Positions 32,533 to 42,708 of a stretch of DNA of 64,000 bases are shown here, in pieces. The notes under the pieces are model-generated. The model was not told the origin of the DNA. It made no database searches and was given only the letters and a program-made list of their open reading frames with translations. Numbering within the stretch: the stretch's first letter is position 1; every line of letters begins with the position of its first letter. The DNA is from Schistocerca nitens. Its lineage: Eukaryota > Arthropoda > Insecta > Orthoptera > Acrididae. The stretch lies in the NCBI RefSeq assembly GCF_023898315.1, contig NC_064615.1:10276501-10340500 (forward strand). Direction: 5' to 3'. The translations under genes and the position numbers were made by a program.

Positions 32533-33480
32533 CTAAGGCCTAAATTGTACAATCGTACAGGAAATAAAGAAAATGGCATCTGAAGACTTCAAGAAATCAT
32601 TCAAAAAATTCATCGCACATGCGGACCCTATCGAAGTGAAAATTATAAAATGGTGATCATCAGATGAATATTGTCATGCCGTACAGGATCGGATGAAATA
32701 CTGCTGACAATGCGGACAGTTTACTAAAACATGTCATCCACCTGAAAACGGGTTTACGGCTCCAAAACTGGTCCTGGCAATGAAGTTGATAATGGGGATA
32801 CACTGGCGCCTCGTAAAATGCCCATAAAGGACTCAATGGAAGGATTGGACCTTGGTGGAGGTAGAACCTCATTCATCTTTTATTGCACACGAAGTTTTAT
32901 TCGTGTAAACAATTAATCCAGGTAATAATTATAATGAAAATTTTTGCCGAATGAGTGTTTACTAGATATCGAAACATACAGATGTTTGCCCTTGAGACGA
33001 TAATACTGATGCAGATACAATCAGTAAAAGTAAGAAACTAGGGTTAAATAACAACTCTCTGAACAGATTGTCATAATAGTTATTACAAGTTACACATCAG
33101 GCGGCAGCAACCGATTTACGCTAATGCAGGGTTCATGAGTTATTGTTTCTTGATTAACAGTAGAATCATAAGGATCAATTTTTGCAGATCAAACGGCAGA
33201 AGCCAATTTACGTTAACGCAAATTTCATGGGGTTACAGTACTGTGATTACAATAAAATACTTTTAATGTTATGTATCTATAGGATTAGACTGAAGACAAA
33301 CTGAACAGGGACAAAATAGACTTAGACACTAAATGACGAGCTTGGTAAATGCATAAATAGAATAAGGAACTTTAAACATGCAAGTCCTTCACCCGAAACA
33401 CACCTCAACTAATTCCTGAAAACGACAGACAATAATTACAGACACAGAAATTCCTTTTAAGTTTGTGGATCTTGGACCAG
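32533..33480. other. No gene seen
   Basis: AT-rich, no long open frame. Two similar stretches near 33100-33130 and 33190-33235 (GGCAGNAGCCNATTTACGNTAA) suggest a short local duplication. Confidence 0.4.
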
Positions 33481-34763
33481 TAGATCTACATCTACATAGA
33501 CACTCTGCAAATCACATTTAAGTGCCTGGCAGAGGGTTCATCGAACCACCTTCACAAGTCTCTATTATTCCAATCTAGTATAGCGCGCAAAGAATGAACA
33601 TCTATATCTTTCCGTACGAGCTCTGATTTCCCTTATTTTATCGTGGTTATCGTTCCGCCCTATGTAGGTTGGCGTCAACTAAATATTTTCGCATTCGGAG
33701 GAGAAAGTTGGTGATTGGAATTTCGTGAGAAGATTCTGTCGCAACGAAAAACGCCTTTCTTTTAATGATTTCCAGCCCAAATCCTGTATCATTTCTGTGA
33801 CACTCTCTCCCATATTTCGCGATAATACAAAACGTGCCGCCTTTCTTTGAACTTTTTGGATGTACTCCGTCAGTCCTATCTGGTAAGGATCCGACACCGC
33901 GCAGCAGTATTCTAAAAGAGGACGGACAAGCGTAGTGTAGGCAGTCTCCTTAGTAGGTCTGTTACATTTTCTAAGTGTCCTGCCAATAAAATGCAGCCTT
34001 TGGTTAGCCTTCCCCACAACATTTTCTATGTGTTATTTCCAATTTAACTTGTTTTTAATTGTAATACCTAGGTATTTAGTTGCATTTACGGCTTTTAGAT
34101 AAGACTGATTTATCGTGTAACCGAAGTTTGAGTTCCTTTTAGCACTCATGTGGATGACCTCACACCTTTCGTTATTTAGTGTCAACTGCCACTTTTCGCA
34201 CCATTCAGATATTTTTTTTCTAAATCGTTTCGCGGTTTGTTTTGATCTTCTGATGACTTGAGTAGTCGATAAACGACAGCGTCATCTGCAAACAACCGAA
34301 GACTGCTGCTCAGATTGTCTCCTAAATCATTTATATAGATAAGGAGCAGCAAAGGGCCTATAACACTACTTTGGGGAACGCCTGAAATAACTACTGTTTT
34401 ACTCGATGTCTTTCCGTCAATTACTACGAACTGTGACCTCTACAGGAAATCGCAAATCCAGTCACATAACTGAGACGATATTCCATAAGCACGCAGTTTC
34501 ACTACGAGCCGCTTGTGTGGTACAGTGTAAAAAGCCTTCCGGAAATCCAGGAATACGGAATCGATCTGAAATCCCTTGTCAATAGCACTCAGCACTTCAT
34601 GCGAATAAAGAGCTAGTTGTGTTTCACAGGAACGATGTTTTCTAAACCCATGTTGACTGTGTGTCAATAGACCGTTTCCTTCGAGGTAGTTCATAAAGTT
34701 CGAACATAATATATGTTCTAAAATCCTGCTGTATATCTACGTTAACGATATGGGCCTGTAATT
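33481..34763 (-). mobile_element. CR1-like LINE, 5'-truncated
   Basis: Tail read as CTACATCTACAT at 33486-33497. It follows the 42.7-44.9 kb copy from the 3' end up to the NYRP(I) block of the RT (about 34755), where homology ends. No clear duplication. Confidence 0.87.
33550..34763 (-). pseudogene. CR1-like reverse transcriptase fragments
   Basis: Blocks read right to left: GNGLLTHSQHGFRKHRSCETQ, FLDFRKAFYTVPHKRLV and LCDWICDFL in one frame (34440-34694). PQ-S/VIGPL and the catalytic FADDAV-type region follow near 34290-34380 in broken frame. GKANQRLHFIGRTLRKCNR, TLVRPLLEYC and KVQRKAARFVL are at 33679-34017. Stops and shifts separate all blocks. Same family as the 14.3 and 42.7 kb copies. 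Confidence 0.83.
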
Positions 34764-35110
34764 TAAACCAGCTCTCCAGGACCCCACTGTCCAATTCCTC
34801 TCAGTTGAGCACTGGCATATGCCCCCGCTCCTCCGTCACAAGGAAAACTATTCGTATTGACCGACTAGCCCCGTCACTAAACACTAAGCAAATAGCCAGT
34901 GATTCGTAGCGATCTTCGTATGGGAACTCGGCAGCATTTATGAGCCGTAATTCAGTGATCACTAAAATATTATCTCCTACATAAATCCATCCTACGAACT
35001 GCAGTGACTCACCTTTTTGTAAGATGGAACTGACCCATGTGCAGAGTAGGATGTGTTTATAAATCAAACTGCGGCATCTGACTGACTGGCCAAAGGAGTT
35101 TACTTCCTGT
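34764..35110. other. No gene seen
   Basis: Between the CR1-like copy and the SINE. An 88-codon minus-strand frame at 34801-35067 has no motif. Confidence 0.4.
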
Positions 35111-35123
35111 TTTTCGCAGTGTC

Positions 35124-35327
35124 AAATGGCTTGGTTCAAATGGCTCTGAGCACTATGGGACTCAACTGCTGTGGTCATCAGTCCGCTAGAACTTAGAACT
35201 ACTTAAACCTAACTAACCTAAGGACATCACACACATCCATGCCCGAGGCAGGATTCGAACCTGCGACCGTAGCAGTCGCACGGCTCCGGACTGCGCGCCT
35301 AGAACCGCGAGACCACCGCGGCCGGCC
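35124..35327 (-). mobile_element. SINE family 1
   Basis: Full-length reverse-oriented copy with intact B box; duplication TTTCGCAGTGTC at 35112-35123 and 35328-35339. Confidence 0.93.
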
Positions 35328-35365
35328 TTTCGCAGTGTCGAACATATATCTTCTGTCAGCCACAT

Positions 35366-35640
35366 TGTAACCTCCCCGCAAGAAATTTTAAAAAGACTAT
35401 ATTTATTAGTAATGGAGCCACAGCTAAGTGTAAACTCCCCACAGAAATTGATGACAATACTTAATAGAAATGGGAGCCAAGCGTAACCTTCCCGCAAGAA
35501 TTTTGCAAATGAACAATAATTATATGAAATGGAACCAGAGCTAAATGTAAGCTCCCACAAAAATATTAATGGCAAAGACAATTAAATGAAAGCTCGCTAT
35601 CTGACTCAAGTACAAGTTCCCATTAAATAATGAACGATAA
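35366..35640. repeat. degenerate tandem repeat, about 60-65 bp unit
   Basis: The word TGTAANCTCCC recurs near 35366, 35429, 35484 (as GTAACCTTCCC), 35547 and, weaker, 35611, each followed by a CA-rich/AAATT stretch and an ATGGNANCCANAGCTAA-type word. About four to five units at the left end of the LTR-like element. Confidence 0.7.
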
Positions 35641-36572
35641 TCTCATGACAATGAAACTACAGTGATAACCAAAAGTCAATTAAACCGAAATGTCGGTGTT
35701 TGCCCTGTGCGAATTCAGAATAAATTTCTTACCTTATTAAAACTGCATGTCAAAATTCTGCTCTTATTCTGCGGCACAGCTTGCAATAGATGTATCGCCA
35801 TAACTAAATTTTTTTTTGAAGTTAACTGAAATTTTTTGTTTAAGGAAATGCAAGGGAATCAAATGATACTTTTGTTAAAAAATTGCTTTCAAAAAAATCA
35901 GAATTATTATTGGGGGCGATTTTTGAAAGTTAAATTACAATGAGTGTTCGTTACATTATCTGATGAGCGCAAAGCTGCATGATTATTTATTTAAATAAAA
36001 TTATACCTCATCCTGAATCTCGACCATTGCTGTGCCGACGCCCGCCGACTGCTCTGGGCTACCACTACTCACATACTCCAAGCACTACTGAGGACTGACT
36101 ACTGCAGACTGGCTGACTGCTCGCTACTGCGAGTCGAGCGCAACTGCTCTGGTCAGAGATTCTACAATGTCTCAGCATCGCTGCCGCACAACATACGTGC
36201 GTAGTCAGTGAATATATCAGTAATTAGACGACCGCTTTCTACGGCGTCCCTTCCATATCCTGCATACTAGTTTTGAATTGAGACAAGTCCAGATAAATGA
36301 GTCTGTCGTCGACGGTAATTAAACATTTTCCTGCTACTTCTATTGAGCATATAGTCAAACAAATCGGTAACTGTCAGGGGTTAACTATCTCTCAATCTGT
36401 GCTCGCTCGCCTAGTTGAATAATAATCGTTACATTTAGCCTTTAGTTAATTCTCATCACGCTCTGACTGATATCATGGTTATAGATTTCGCAGAAAAATA
36501 ATATTTCTTGTGGTTGAAGTTGGTTGGCTGTATGCCACTTGTTTTTGGGGTCATTTTGAGGACTCCGTTACA
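35366..36572. mobile_element. LTR-like element, TGTAACCTCC...GTTACA
   Basis: 1207 bp starting TGTAACCTCCCC and ending ACTCCGTTACA. The same terminal words bound the 1.6-kb insert at 49942-51554, which has a 4-bp duplication; here no duplication is visible. The ends (TG...CA) suggest an LTR; there is no coding region. The last third is GC-richer with a run of ACTGCT-like words (36050-36160). Confidence 0.6.
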
Positions 36573-36742
36573 AGCGACACACTATTTTTTTCATAACAGA
36601 TGTCACTGGGCTAACTTGTATAAAGTTGTATCCTGACCGCCATACGGATCCGAAGAGTCAATTTGCATACGGTCTGTAGCGGTAAGATCCGATAGGCGCT
36701 TCCTGGGAAGTGCTACATCATCGCCTATAGTGGAGTTCCTAC

Positions 36743-37887
36743 TCACAAGGGAACCTCCCCATCGCACCCCCCTCAGATTTAATCACAAGTTGGCACAGTG
36801 GATAGGCCTTGAAAAACTGAACACAGATCAATTGAGAAAACAGGAAGAAGTTGTGTGGAACTATGAAAAAAATAAGAAAAATATACAAACTGATTAATCC
36901 ATGTGTAAGATAGGCTGCATCAAGGGGACTGTAAGCTCTGAAGCGCCGTGGTCCCGTGGTTAGCGTGAGCAGCTGCGAAACGAAAGGTCTTTGGTTCAAG
37001 CCTCCCTCGTGTGAAAAATTTTTATTTTCAGACTATTATGAAAGTTAAGGCACTCAAACATAATCAACTTCGCTCTCCAAAATTCCAGGACATGTTCAGA
37101 TTTGCTTGGACACATGCAGGATTTGACGGTCTACACACGGAAAAATTTGAAAACGTTAGAAACATATGTTTTGACAGAGCACAGGAAAACTGTGCGACTG
37201 TGAAACTGTTGCAGTTCATGTGACAAACTCTTATGTTTTCATCACTTTTTTTGGGAGTGATTATCACATCCACAAGAAAACCTAAATCGGCAAGGTAGAA
37301 GAATCTTTTTACACATTCGCCAAGTGTACAATTTAGACGGGTCGACAACATATTCCTGTCAGGTGACGCGCATGCCGTCACCAGTGTCGTATAGAACATA
37401 TCAGACGTGTTGTCCTTTGGAGGAATCGGTTGACGTATGACCTTGCGAGCAAATGTTTTCGGTGCCCACTGGACAGGCACGTCCTTTCGTCTACTAATCG
37501 CACGGTTTTGCGGTGCGGTGGCAAAACACAGACACTAAACTTATTACAGTGAACAGAGACGTCAATGAACGAACGGACGGATCATAACTTTGCGAGAATA
37601 AAGAAAGTAAAATTTTCACCCGCTGGAAGATTTGAACCAAGGACGTCTACCTCCATAGCCAGTCACGCTAACCACGGGACCACGGCGCTCCTGAGCTCAT
37701 AATGTCCTTAATATTGCTTATGTTGCGTATGGACTACTCAGTTCGTATATTTTGCTTATTTTTTTCGTAGTTCCACACAACTTCTTCTTGTTTTCTCGAT
37801 TGATCTGTGTCCTGTTTTTCAAGGCCTATCCACTGTGCCAACTTATAACTAAATCTGAGGGGGGTGCGATGGGGAGGTTCCCTTGTC
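36743..37887. mobile_element. foldback element with tRNA-like arms
   Basis: Arms of about 285 bp are inverted copies: left from 36743 (CACAAGGGAACCTCCCCATC) to about 37030, right from about 37600 to 37887 (GATGGGGAGGTTCCCTTGT). Each arm holds a tRNA-like unit pointing inward. The 570-bp middle has no convincing gene. Flanks share CCTAC but no clean duplication. A long-TIR MITE/foldback or a head-to-head pair of SINE-like units. Confidence 0.82.
36944..37009 (+). other. tRNA-like module in left arm
   Basis: GCCGTGGTCCCGTGGTTAGCG contains an A-box-like TGGTTAGCG, and GGTTCAAGCC (about 36993-37002) fits the B box consensus. The right arm has the mirror module at about 37633-37695 with the weaker B box GGTTCAAATC. 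No CCA or good acceptor stem, so not a tRNA gene. Confidence 0.65.
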
Positions 37888-37990
37888 AGTAACCTACTTC
37901 ACTGCATACTCTCTTACATCTCACTGCTTGCGATTTACTTATTTAGTCGTATGGTGATTATATACAATATACATATGATATTAGACAAGA

Positions 37991-38500
37991 TTAAACCTTA
38001 AAGTCCGTGTTTTTCGACCAGTTAATTAAGCAGGGCGTGAGAGTGAACAAGTCATCGGGAATTCCAGGGTATGAATGAAGTGGACAGCGTTGGACTAAAT
38101 GTTCAATTGTCTGCTCTGCTTGATTACATTCACACATTGGTGAACTCATCCAGCCCCATTTGTACCTGAAGTAGCTACAACAACCATGTCCAGTCCTTAA
38201 CCTGTTGAGGCGGCACCAAAGGTTCCTCGGGAGGTCAAAACCTTTTGGCTTCTTTGTGGGATCAAGTTGAACGGCTCTTGTTCCCAATGTTTTTGTTGAC
38301 CATTCATGCTTCCAGATTTCATTTAGATGAAAACCATCCGCGATGAGTTGTCCTGCAGTAACACTTGCTGCTCTTCTTGATCGCAATCGTTGCTGTGGCG
38401 GCTGACAGAATTCCTGCTGCAGTGGTAGAGAGGGTGATGCAGAGATTTTCTTGGCCTCCCTCAGTAGATCTTGCGATAACTTAAATGCAATAGTTTTGTT
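37991..38500 (-). pseudogene. LINE C-terminal Cys/His domain
   Basis: A 131-codon frame plus upstream continuation. It reads QEFCQPPQQRLRSRRAASVTAG, then DLPRNLWCRLNRLRTGHGCC, then WGWMSSPMCECNQAEQTIEHLVQRCP and a stop after NTDFKV. LxRxxWxxLNRLRTGxG followed by CxCxxxEQTxxHxxxxCP is the zinc-binding C-terminus of Jockey/I-group LINE polyproteins. RT and RNase-like parts are not found nearby. Confidence 0.72.
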
Positions 38501-38657
38501 GCTATTCTAGCCAGCGCCCACTTCAAATTTACTTTTGCTTACCTGCTCCCCTCCTCTCAGTCCTGATTATCGGTCACTTCTTAACGTCATAAGGGCCTAG
38601 CATTTCATCTATCTCATTTTTTATCGTAAATCACATTTTCCCCAGATATCATTTATA

Positions 38658-39010
38658 CTAGGGGCCTTCAAAAAGTAAGTTACACATTATCATGGCAGCC
38701 AGCTGATTATGGTCGAAACGTCCTACCAATCACTCAATTTTTCGACGGTAGAATTTCGTTCTTTGGTCTCAGAGCGGTTCTGCTTGCCGAAAGGATGGAA
38801 ATCGCAAGGTGCAAGATGTGGACTTCCTGTTCAGCAACGCCCACGTCTGTGCGGCTTTGATCCGGCTGTTGGCAGCATTCCACTACGTCTCCACGCGACA
38901 TTACCTTACACGGTGAATCTGTGTCCGATTCACGCGTTTTGCCCAAAAAGAATCGCACTGTGCCGCGTACTTCAACTCTGAGGTAATTCTCTAGTTGCCA
39001 TGCTGGTTCA
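38658..39010 (-). pseudogene. mariner-like relic, N-terminal
   Basis: Minus strand reads QLENYLRVEVRGTVRFF, then MSRGDVVECCQQ and SRTDVG. This fits the N-terminal helix-turn-helix of one insect mariner family (LENYxRVEVRxxIRFLxxK ... MSRQHVxKWCxxF). A terminal-repeat-like CTAGGGGCCTTCAAAAAGTA lies at 38658-38677. Catalytic blocks are absent, so the copy is internally deleted; its far end was not found. Confidence 0.45.
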
Positions 39011-40480
39011 TTCCCACAGAACGATGCACCTGTTATCCCACCGCAGCGGACTTCATCTACAGAAAACCTGGAGCATACGCTCTCTTCTGACAACGAGCCA
39101 GTCTTTTTAGAAGTCCTTACGTTGCAGACCACAGCATTCACCCTGTCTAATGACAAAATAGGCGTTGTTTTGTCTCACACTAACAATCATAATGAAGTTT
39201 TCAGCTGCTGATGGAGATAATGTGATTATGCAATTTGTGCTTTTTTTTTACAGAAATCTTTTAAAGCGTAGAACTCGTTTACGTAAGACAACAACCTTCA
39301 CATCACGCATATATTAAATGCTTAAATGCGGACTGATCACAAACTGGATGTACGGGTCATTATAATGACATGCATTTCTGTAGAAAGCAACGCGAATAAG
39401 AAAGTTGTATCACGCGAGAGGCCTTGGTATTACTGAGCCACGACCGATACACTTGTTATCGAACACTGTGCCACGTATTCCCGAACAACCACAAGTAAGT
39501 TTCCAGTGCACCATCATGCATGTGCCACATGTTCATCCTCTCAACGTGTTTTGCCTTTGGATGGAGGTAGCCTTCTGAGTTCTGCTGGACATAAACCAGT
39601 TTCTTTCGTTGCCGAAGAGTTACGTGATGTAACGATGGCCATTTTATGTTTTATGATTCACTACTGTTTTATCAGCCAACGTGTAGAACCATTCTCAATT
39701 TTTGTGCGTTGCATTAAAGTTTTTTTCGCTGAATTTGTTTTTCATGAGATTTCAAGTTAAGGATTATGTGATGTCTATTGATATAACCAGTTTGTTCAAT
39801 CTGCTTCTCGTACCAGCATAGTGTGCAGTCTAACTCAGTTTTGTTGTTATTGTAACCATCAAGTATCTTACTCATGTTGCTTTCTTTACAGATACATATC
39901 AGTGCAAGATCATTATTGCTATTAGTACCAGTTTATGATCAACCCACACTTAAAATGTGTATGATCTGAAGGTGGTTGTTACTTACAACAGAAATTAGCT
40001 AGTCATTATATTTTAATCGTCTTACGTAAATCCGATTTAGGCATTCAAATATTATTGTAAAAAATATTCTTTTAAATTTCAACAAAAGATATTCTGTTTG
40101 TAAAAAACATATGCACAAAGAACTTCTAACCATTCCCACGTTCTGTAAGGATCCATTGGCAGAATGCACCTCTAGCTGTAAACTCAGATGCAGCCAGGGT
40201 TTGTACTCTTCGTGTATGGTTGGGTGCAACTGCCCCTCGTGTAATATCCGCCATATGGTGCAGAGCAAAACGCATTCTTCTACAGCAACCCTCCTGGGTG
40301 TTTATGTCCAGCATTGCGTCCAATTGTTGTAGCAAACTCTCTTTCTTTCGTGGTATAGACACTTTTGTTGATCTACTCACAGGCTGCATGTTGGGTTTGG
40401 ATGAACCTGTATCATACAGGCGCTGACGGGACCTGGTGAACATCCGCTGTCTGGCTGCCTTCTCTAAGGACACGCTTCAT
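39011..40480. other. No clear gene; weak transposase trace
   Basis: Mostly AT-rich. On the minus strand at about 40126-40440, HTRRVQTLAASEF, TARGAFCQWI recalls the xRVxFCxWF block of the helix-turn-helix transposase relic at 15.5 kb, but nothing else of that family is readable. Treat as unassigned. Confidence 0.35.
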
Positions 40481-40490
40481 GATGCCACCG

Positions 40491-40690
40491 CCGGCAGGTG
40501 TGGCCGAGCGGTTCTAGGCGCTTCAGTCTGGAACCGCGAGAGCGCTACGGTCGCAGATTCGAATCCTGCCTCGGGCATGGATGTGTGTGATGTCCTTAGG
40601 TTAGTTAGGTTTAAGTAGTTCTAAGTTCTAGGGAACTGATGACCTGAGATGTTAAGTCCCATAGTGCTGAGAGCCATTTGAACCATTTTT
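40491..40690 (+). mobile_element. SINE family 1, intact head
   Basis: Complete copy: A box TGGCCGAGCGG at about 40500-40510 and a B-box region CAGATTCGAATCC with one change from GGTTCGAATCC. The duplication GATGCCACCG / GATGCTACCG (40481-40490, 40691-40700) has one mismatch. Confidence 0.92.
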
Positions 40691-40700
40691 GATGCTACCG

Positions 40701-41065
40701 CGCTACCTTCCGTGTGTTTTCATTACCTAGCCCGTACATCAAGTGGATGTCAGTCATTTCTTCATTTGAAAATGTGTCTGGAGCCATGGCAACCACTTCA
40801 AATGCTACACATGCTCACTGTTTTTGCTGTTCACTCTGGAAACTGGTACCTGGAACTGGATATTAATAGTGTTATAATACTGGAATCCCTATGCTTATAA
40901 ATATGCAGCATTGGGGAAACTATTGGTTAGTGGGCCTTTGTTCATTAGGACTGTTTGCTTGTTTCTTTACTGTGTGGCCCCCATTCGTTTGCACCTATAA
41001 CACTGAAACGGCCTGTATACAGCGATTGTACCATTACTTATATGTACCAACTGTCAGTTTTTATG
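40701..41065. other. No gene seen
   Basis: No recognised feature between the two SINEs. Confidence 0.4.
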
Positions 41066-41292
41066 TTCGCATTTGGGAGGACGACGGTTCAAACCCGCGT
41101 CCGGCCATCGAGATTTAGGTTTTCCGTCTTTTCCCTAAATCGCTTTATACAAATGCTGGGATGGTTCCTTTGAAAGGGCACGGCCAACTTCCTTCCTCAT
41201 CCTTCTGTAATCCGATGAGATCGATGACCTCGCTGTCTGGTCTCCTCACCCAAAACAACCCCCCGAACCCCCCCCCCCCCCCCGCCCCCCAT
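41066..41292 (+). mobile_element. tRNA-derived SINE, family 2, 5'-truncated
   Basis: Contains GGACGACGGTTCAAACCCGC (B box GGTTCAAACCC), then TTTAGGTTTTCCGT, GGGATGGTTCCTTTGAAAGG and GATGACCTCGCTGTCTGGTC. Same body as the copy at 61154-61375. It ends in an expanded C tract (about 41262-41292). The A-box half is missing. Confidence 0.88.
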
Positions 41293-41299
41293 TGTGCAG

Positions 41300-42555
41300 A
41301 GTGTGAAGATTATAGCTATAGCGTCAGTAGTGAAACTTGCATGTCAATGACAAAATTCAACAAACTCCATTCACCTGTACTTATTTTGTTCTGAAGAATG
41401 GCTTCAGCGATGGTACCTCTCTTCTAAGTTTCTTGCACTCGCGGAAATGACATAGTGGCCTTATGCCGACTCGCCGATTACTCATTGGAGCAGAATGTGG
41501 TTTTTTTGTATCACTACAGCGAAGCCTAGTGTAACCTAAGCTATCCTTTTTCTTATTCAGCAGAATGTGGGTAACTAAGCAGTTGCTAGTGAAGTACTGA
41601 TCTTTCCCAGCCGCTCAGCCGAGGTCCAGCAAAGTGTAGCACGCCGTGAGACACTAACAGAAAGACTGCACAGTATACTTATGTAAAATTAAATGTTCGA
41701 ATACTGTTTCTAGACTTGGTCGGTTTGTGTAAGACTTTGAAAATGTTAAGTATTGTGAATCTCAACTGACTGGCTACCTTTTGTAAAATTTTAAGAAACA
41801 CATAATATTAAATTTACAAAGCTCTACTTTTGGAATTAGACGGATATCATAAGAACAGGTGGCAGAAATTTCAATGAAGCTACCTCTTACTTTTTTAATT
41901 ATTCCACTTTCCGAAATATTGGGAGCGTGTAATATTACACTTAGAGAGTTCTAGTTCTGGAATTTGGTTTAAATTTGGTTTAGTTTGTTATAAGAACAAG
42001 TGATAGATATTTCCATGAAGCCATATTACCTGCTTTATGAATTATTAAGAAAAAACCAATATTGGTACATAAATTTTGTAAAACGAGCTAAATTAACTAA
42101 TCTTTGTTATTGAGCTACAAAGCCGAGATGACAACACTCTATTTATACCATATTTATTGTATGTAACGATGAATCTGTACCAAGCTTCAAGATAATATTG
42201 TAATTTTACAGAGGTACACAAATTAAAACACAGGCAGTTCAGAGGCCCCCACCTTGCCTTAGTTCTGTCTGAAAAATACTGGAGTTCAAAACTTAAAAGC
42301 TATTGGACTCAGGATTTTCTAGAACATAATAAAGAACAGACTGACTTAGAGAAATATTGGGATCGTTGTTATCTTCAAATAGCAACGATATAACTAATTA
42401 TGTAGTGCTAACTGGGTGCTGCTGCCTAACCTGGACGCGATTTTGGAGTGCTTCATTCGCCGTCCGCACCAAGCGTATATAAAGAACGAGTGTCTACTCT
42501 TCCTGGGAGCCACCCGTATCGCACGCCCTGGTAATTCAGGCGCACCTGAGTGCGT
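41300..42555. other. No gene seen
   Basis: AT-rich DNA. Two related stretches near 41815-41900 and 41935-42040 (a GTAATATTACACTT/TTTGGAATTNGG-type word and ATAAGAACANGTGNNAGANATTTC) point to an old local duplication. Confidence 0.4.
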
Positions 42556-42708
42556 GCGTAATTCCACAAGCGAGCTGATGTAGGTGTGTCAACAGCGCGC
42601 CATATTCGAGCGAGACTACCACAGGGGTCCATGCTCGGCCCCCTACTGTATTCTGTCCACACCGCCGACGTTTCGAAAACGACGCCGAGTCTTCACCTTG
42701 TACTATAC

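Noticed and set aside
37064..37480. 138-codon minus-strand frame in the middle of the foldback
   Set aside because: It runs from the spacer into one arm, contains no known motif and would be disrupted in the other arm; most likely chance.
40491..40690. tRNA gene call from good A and B boxes
   Set aside because: The sequence is one of ten copies of a SINE with target duplications and no acceptor-stem pairing; tRNA-derived, not a tRNA gene.
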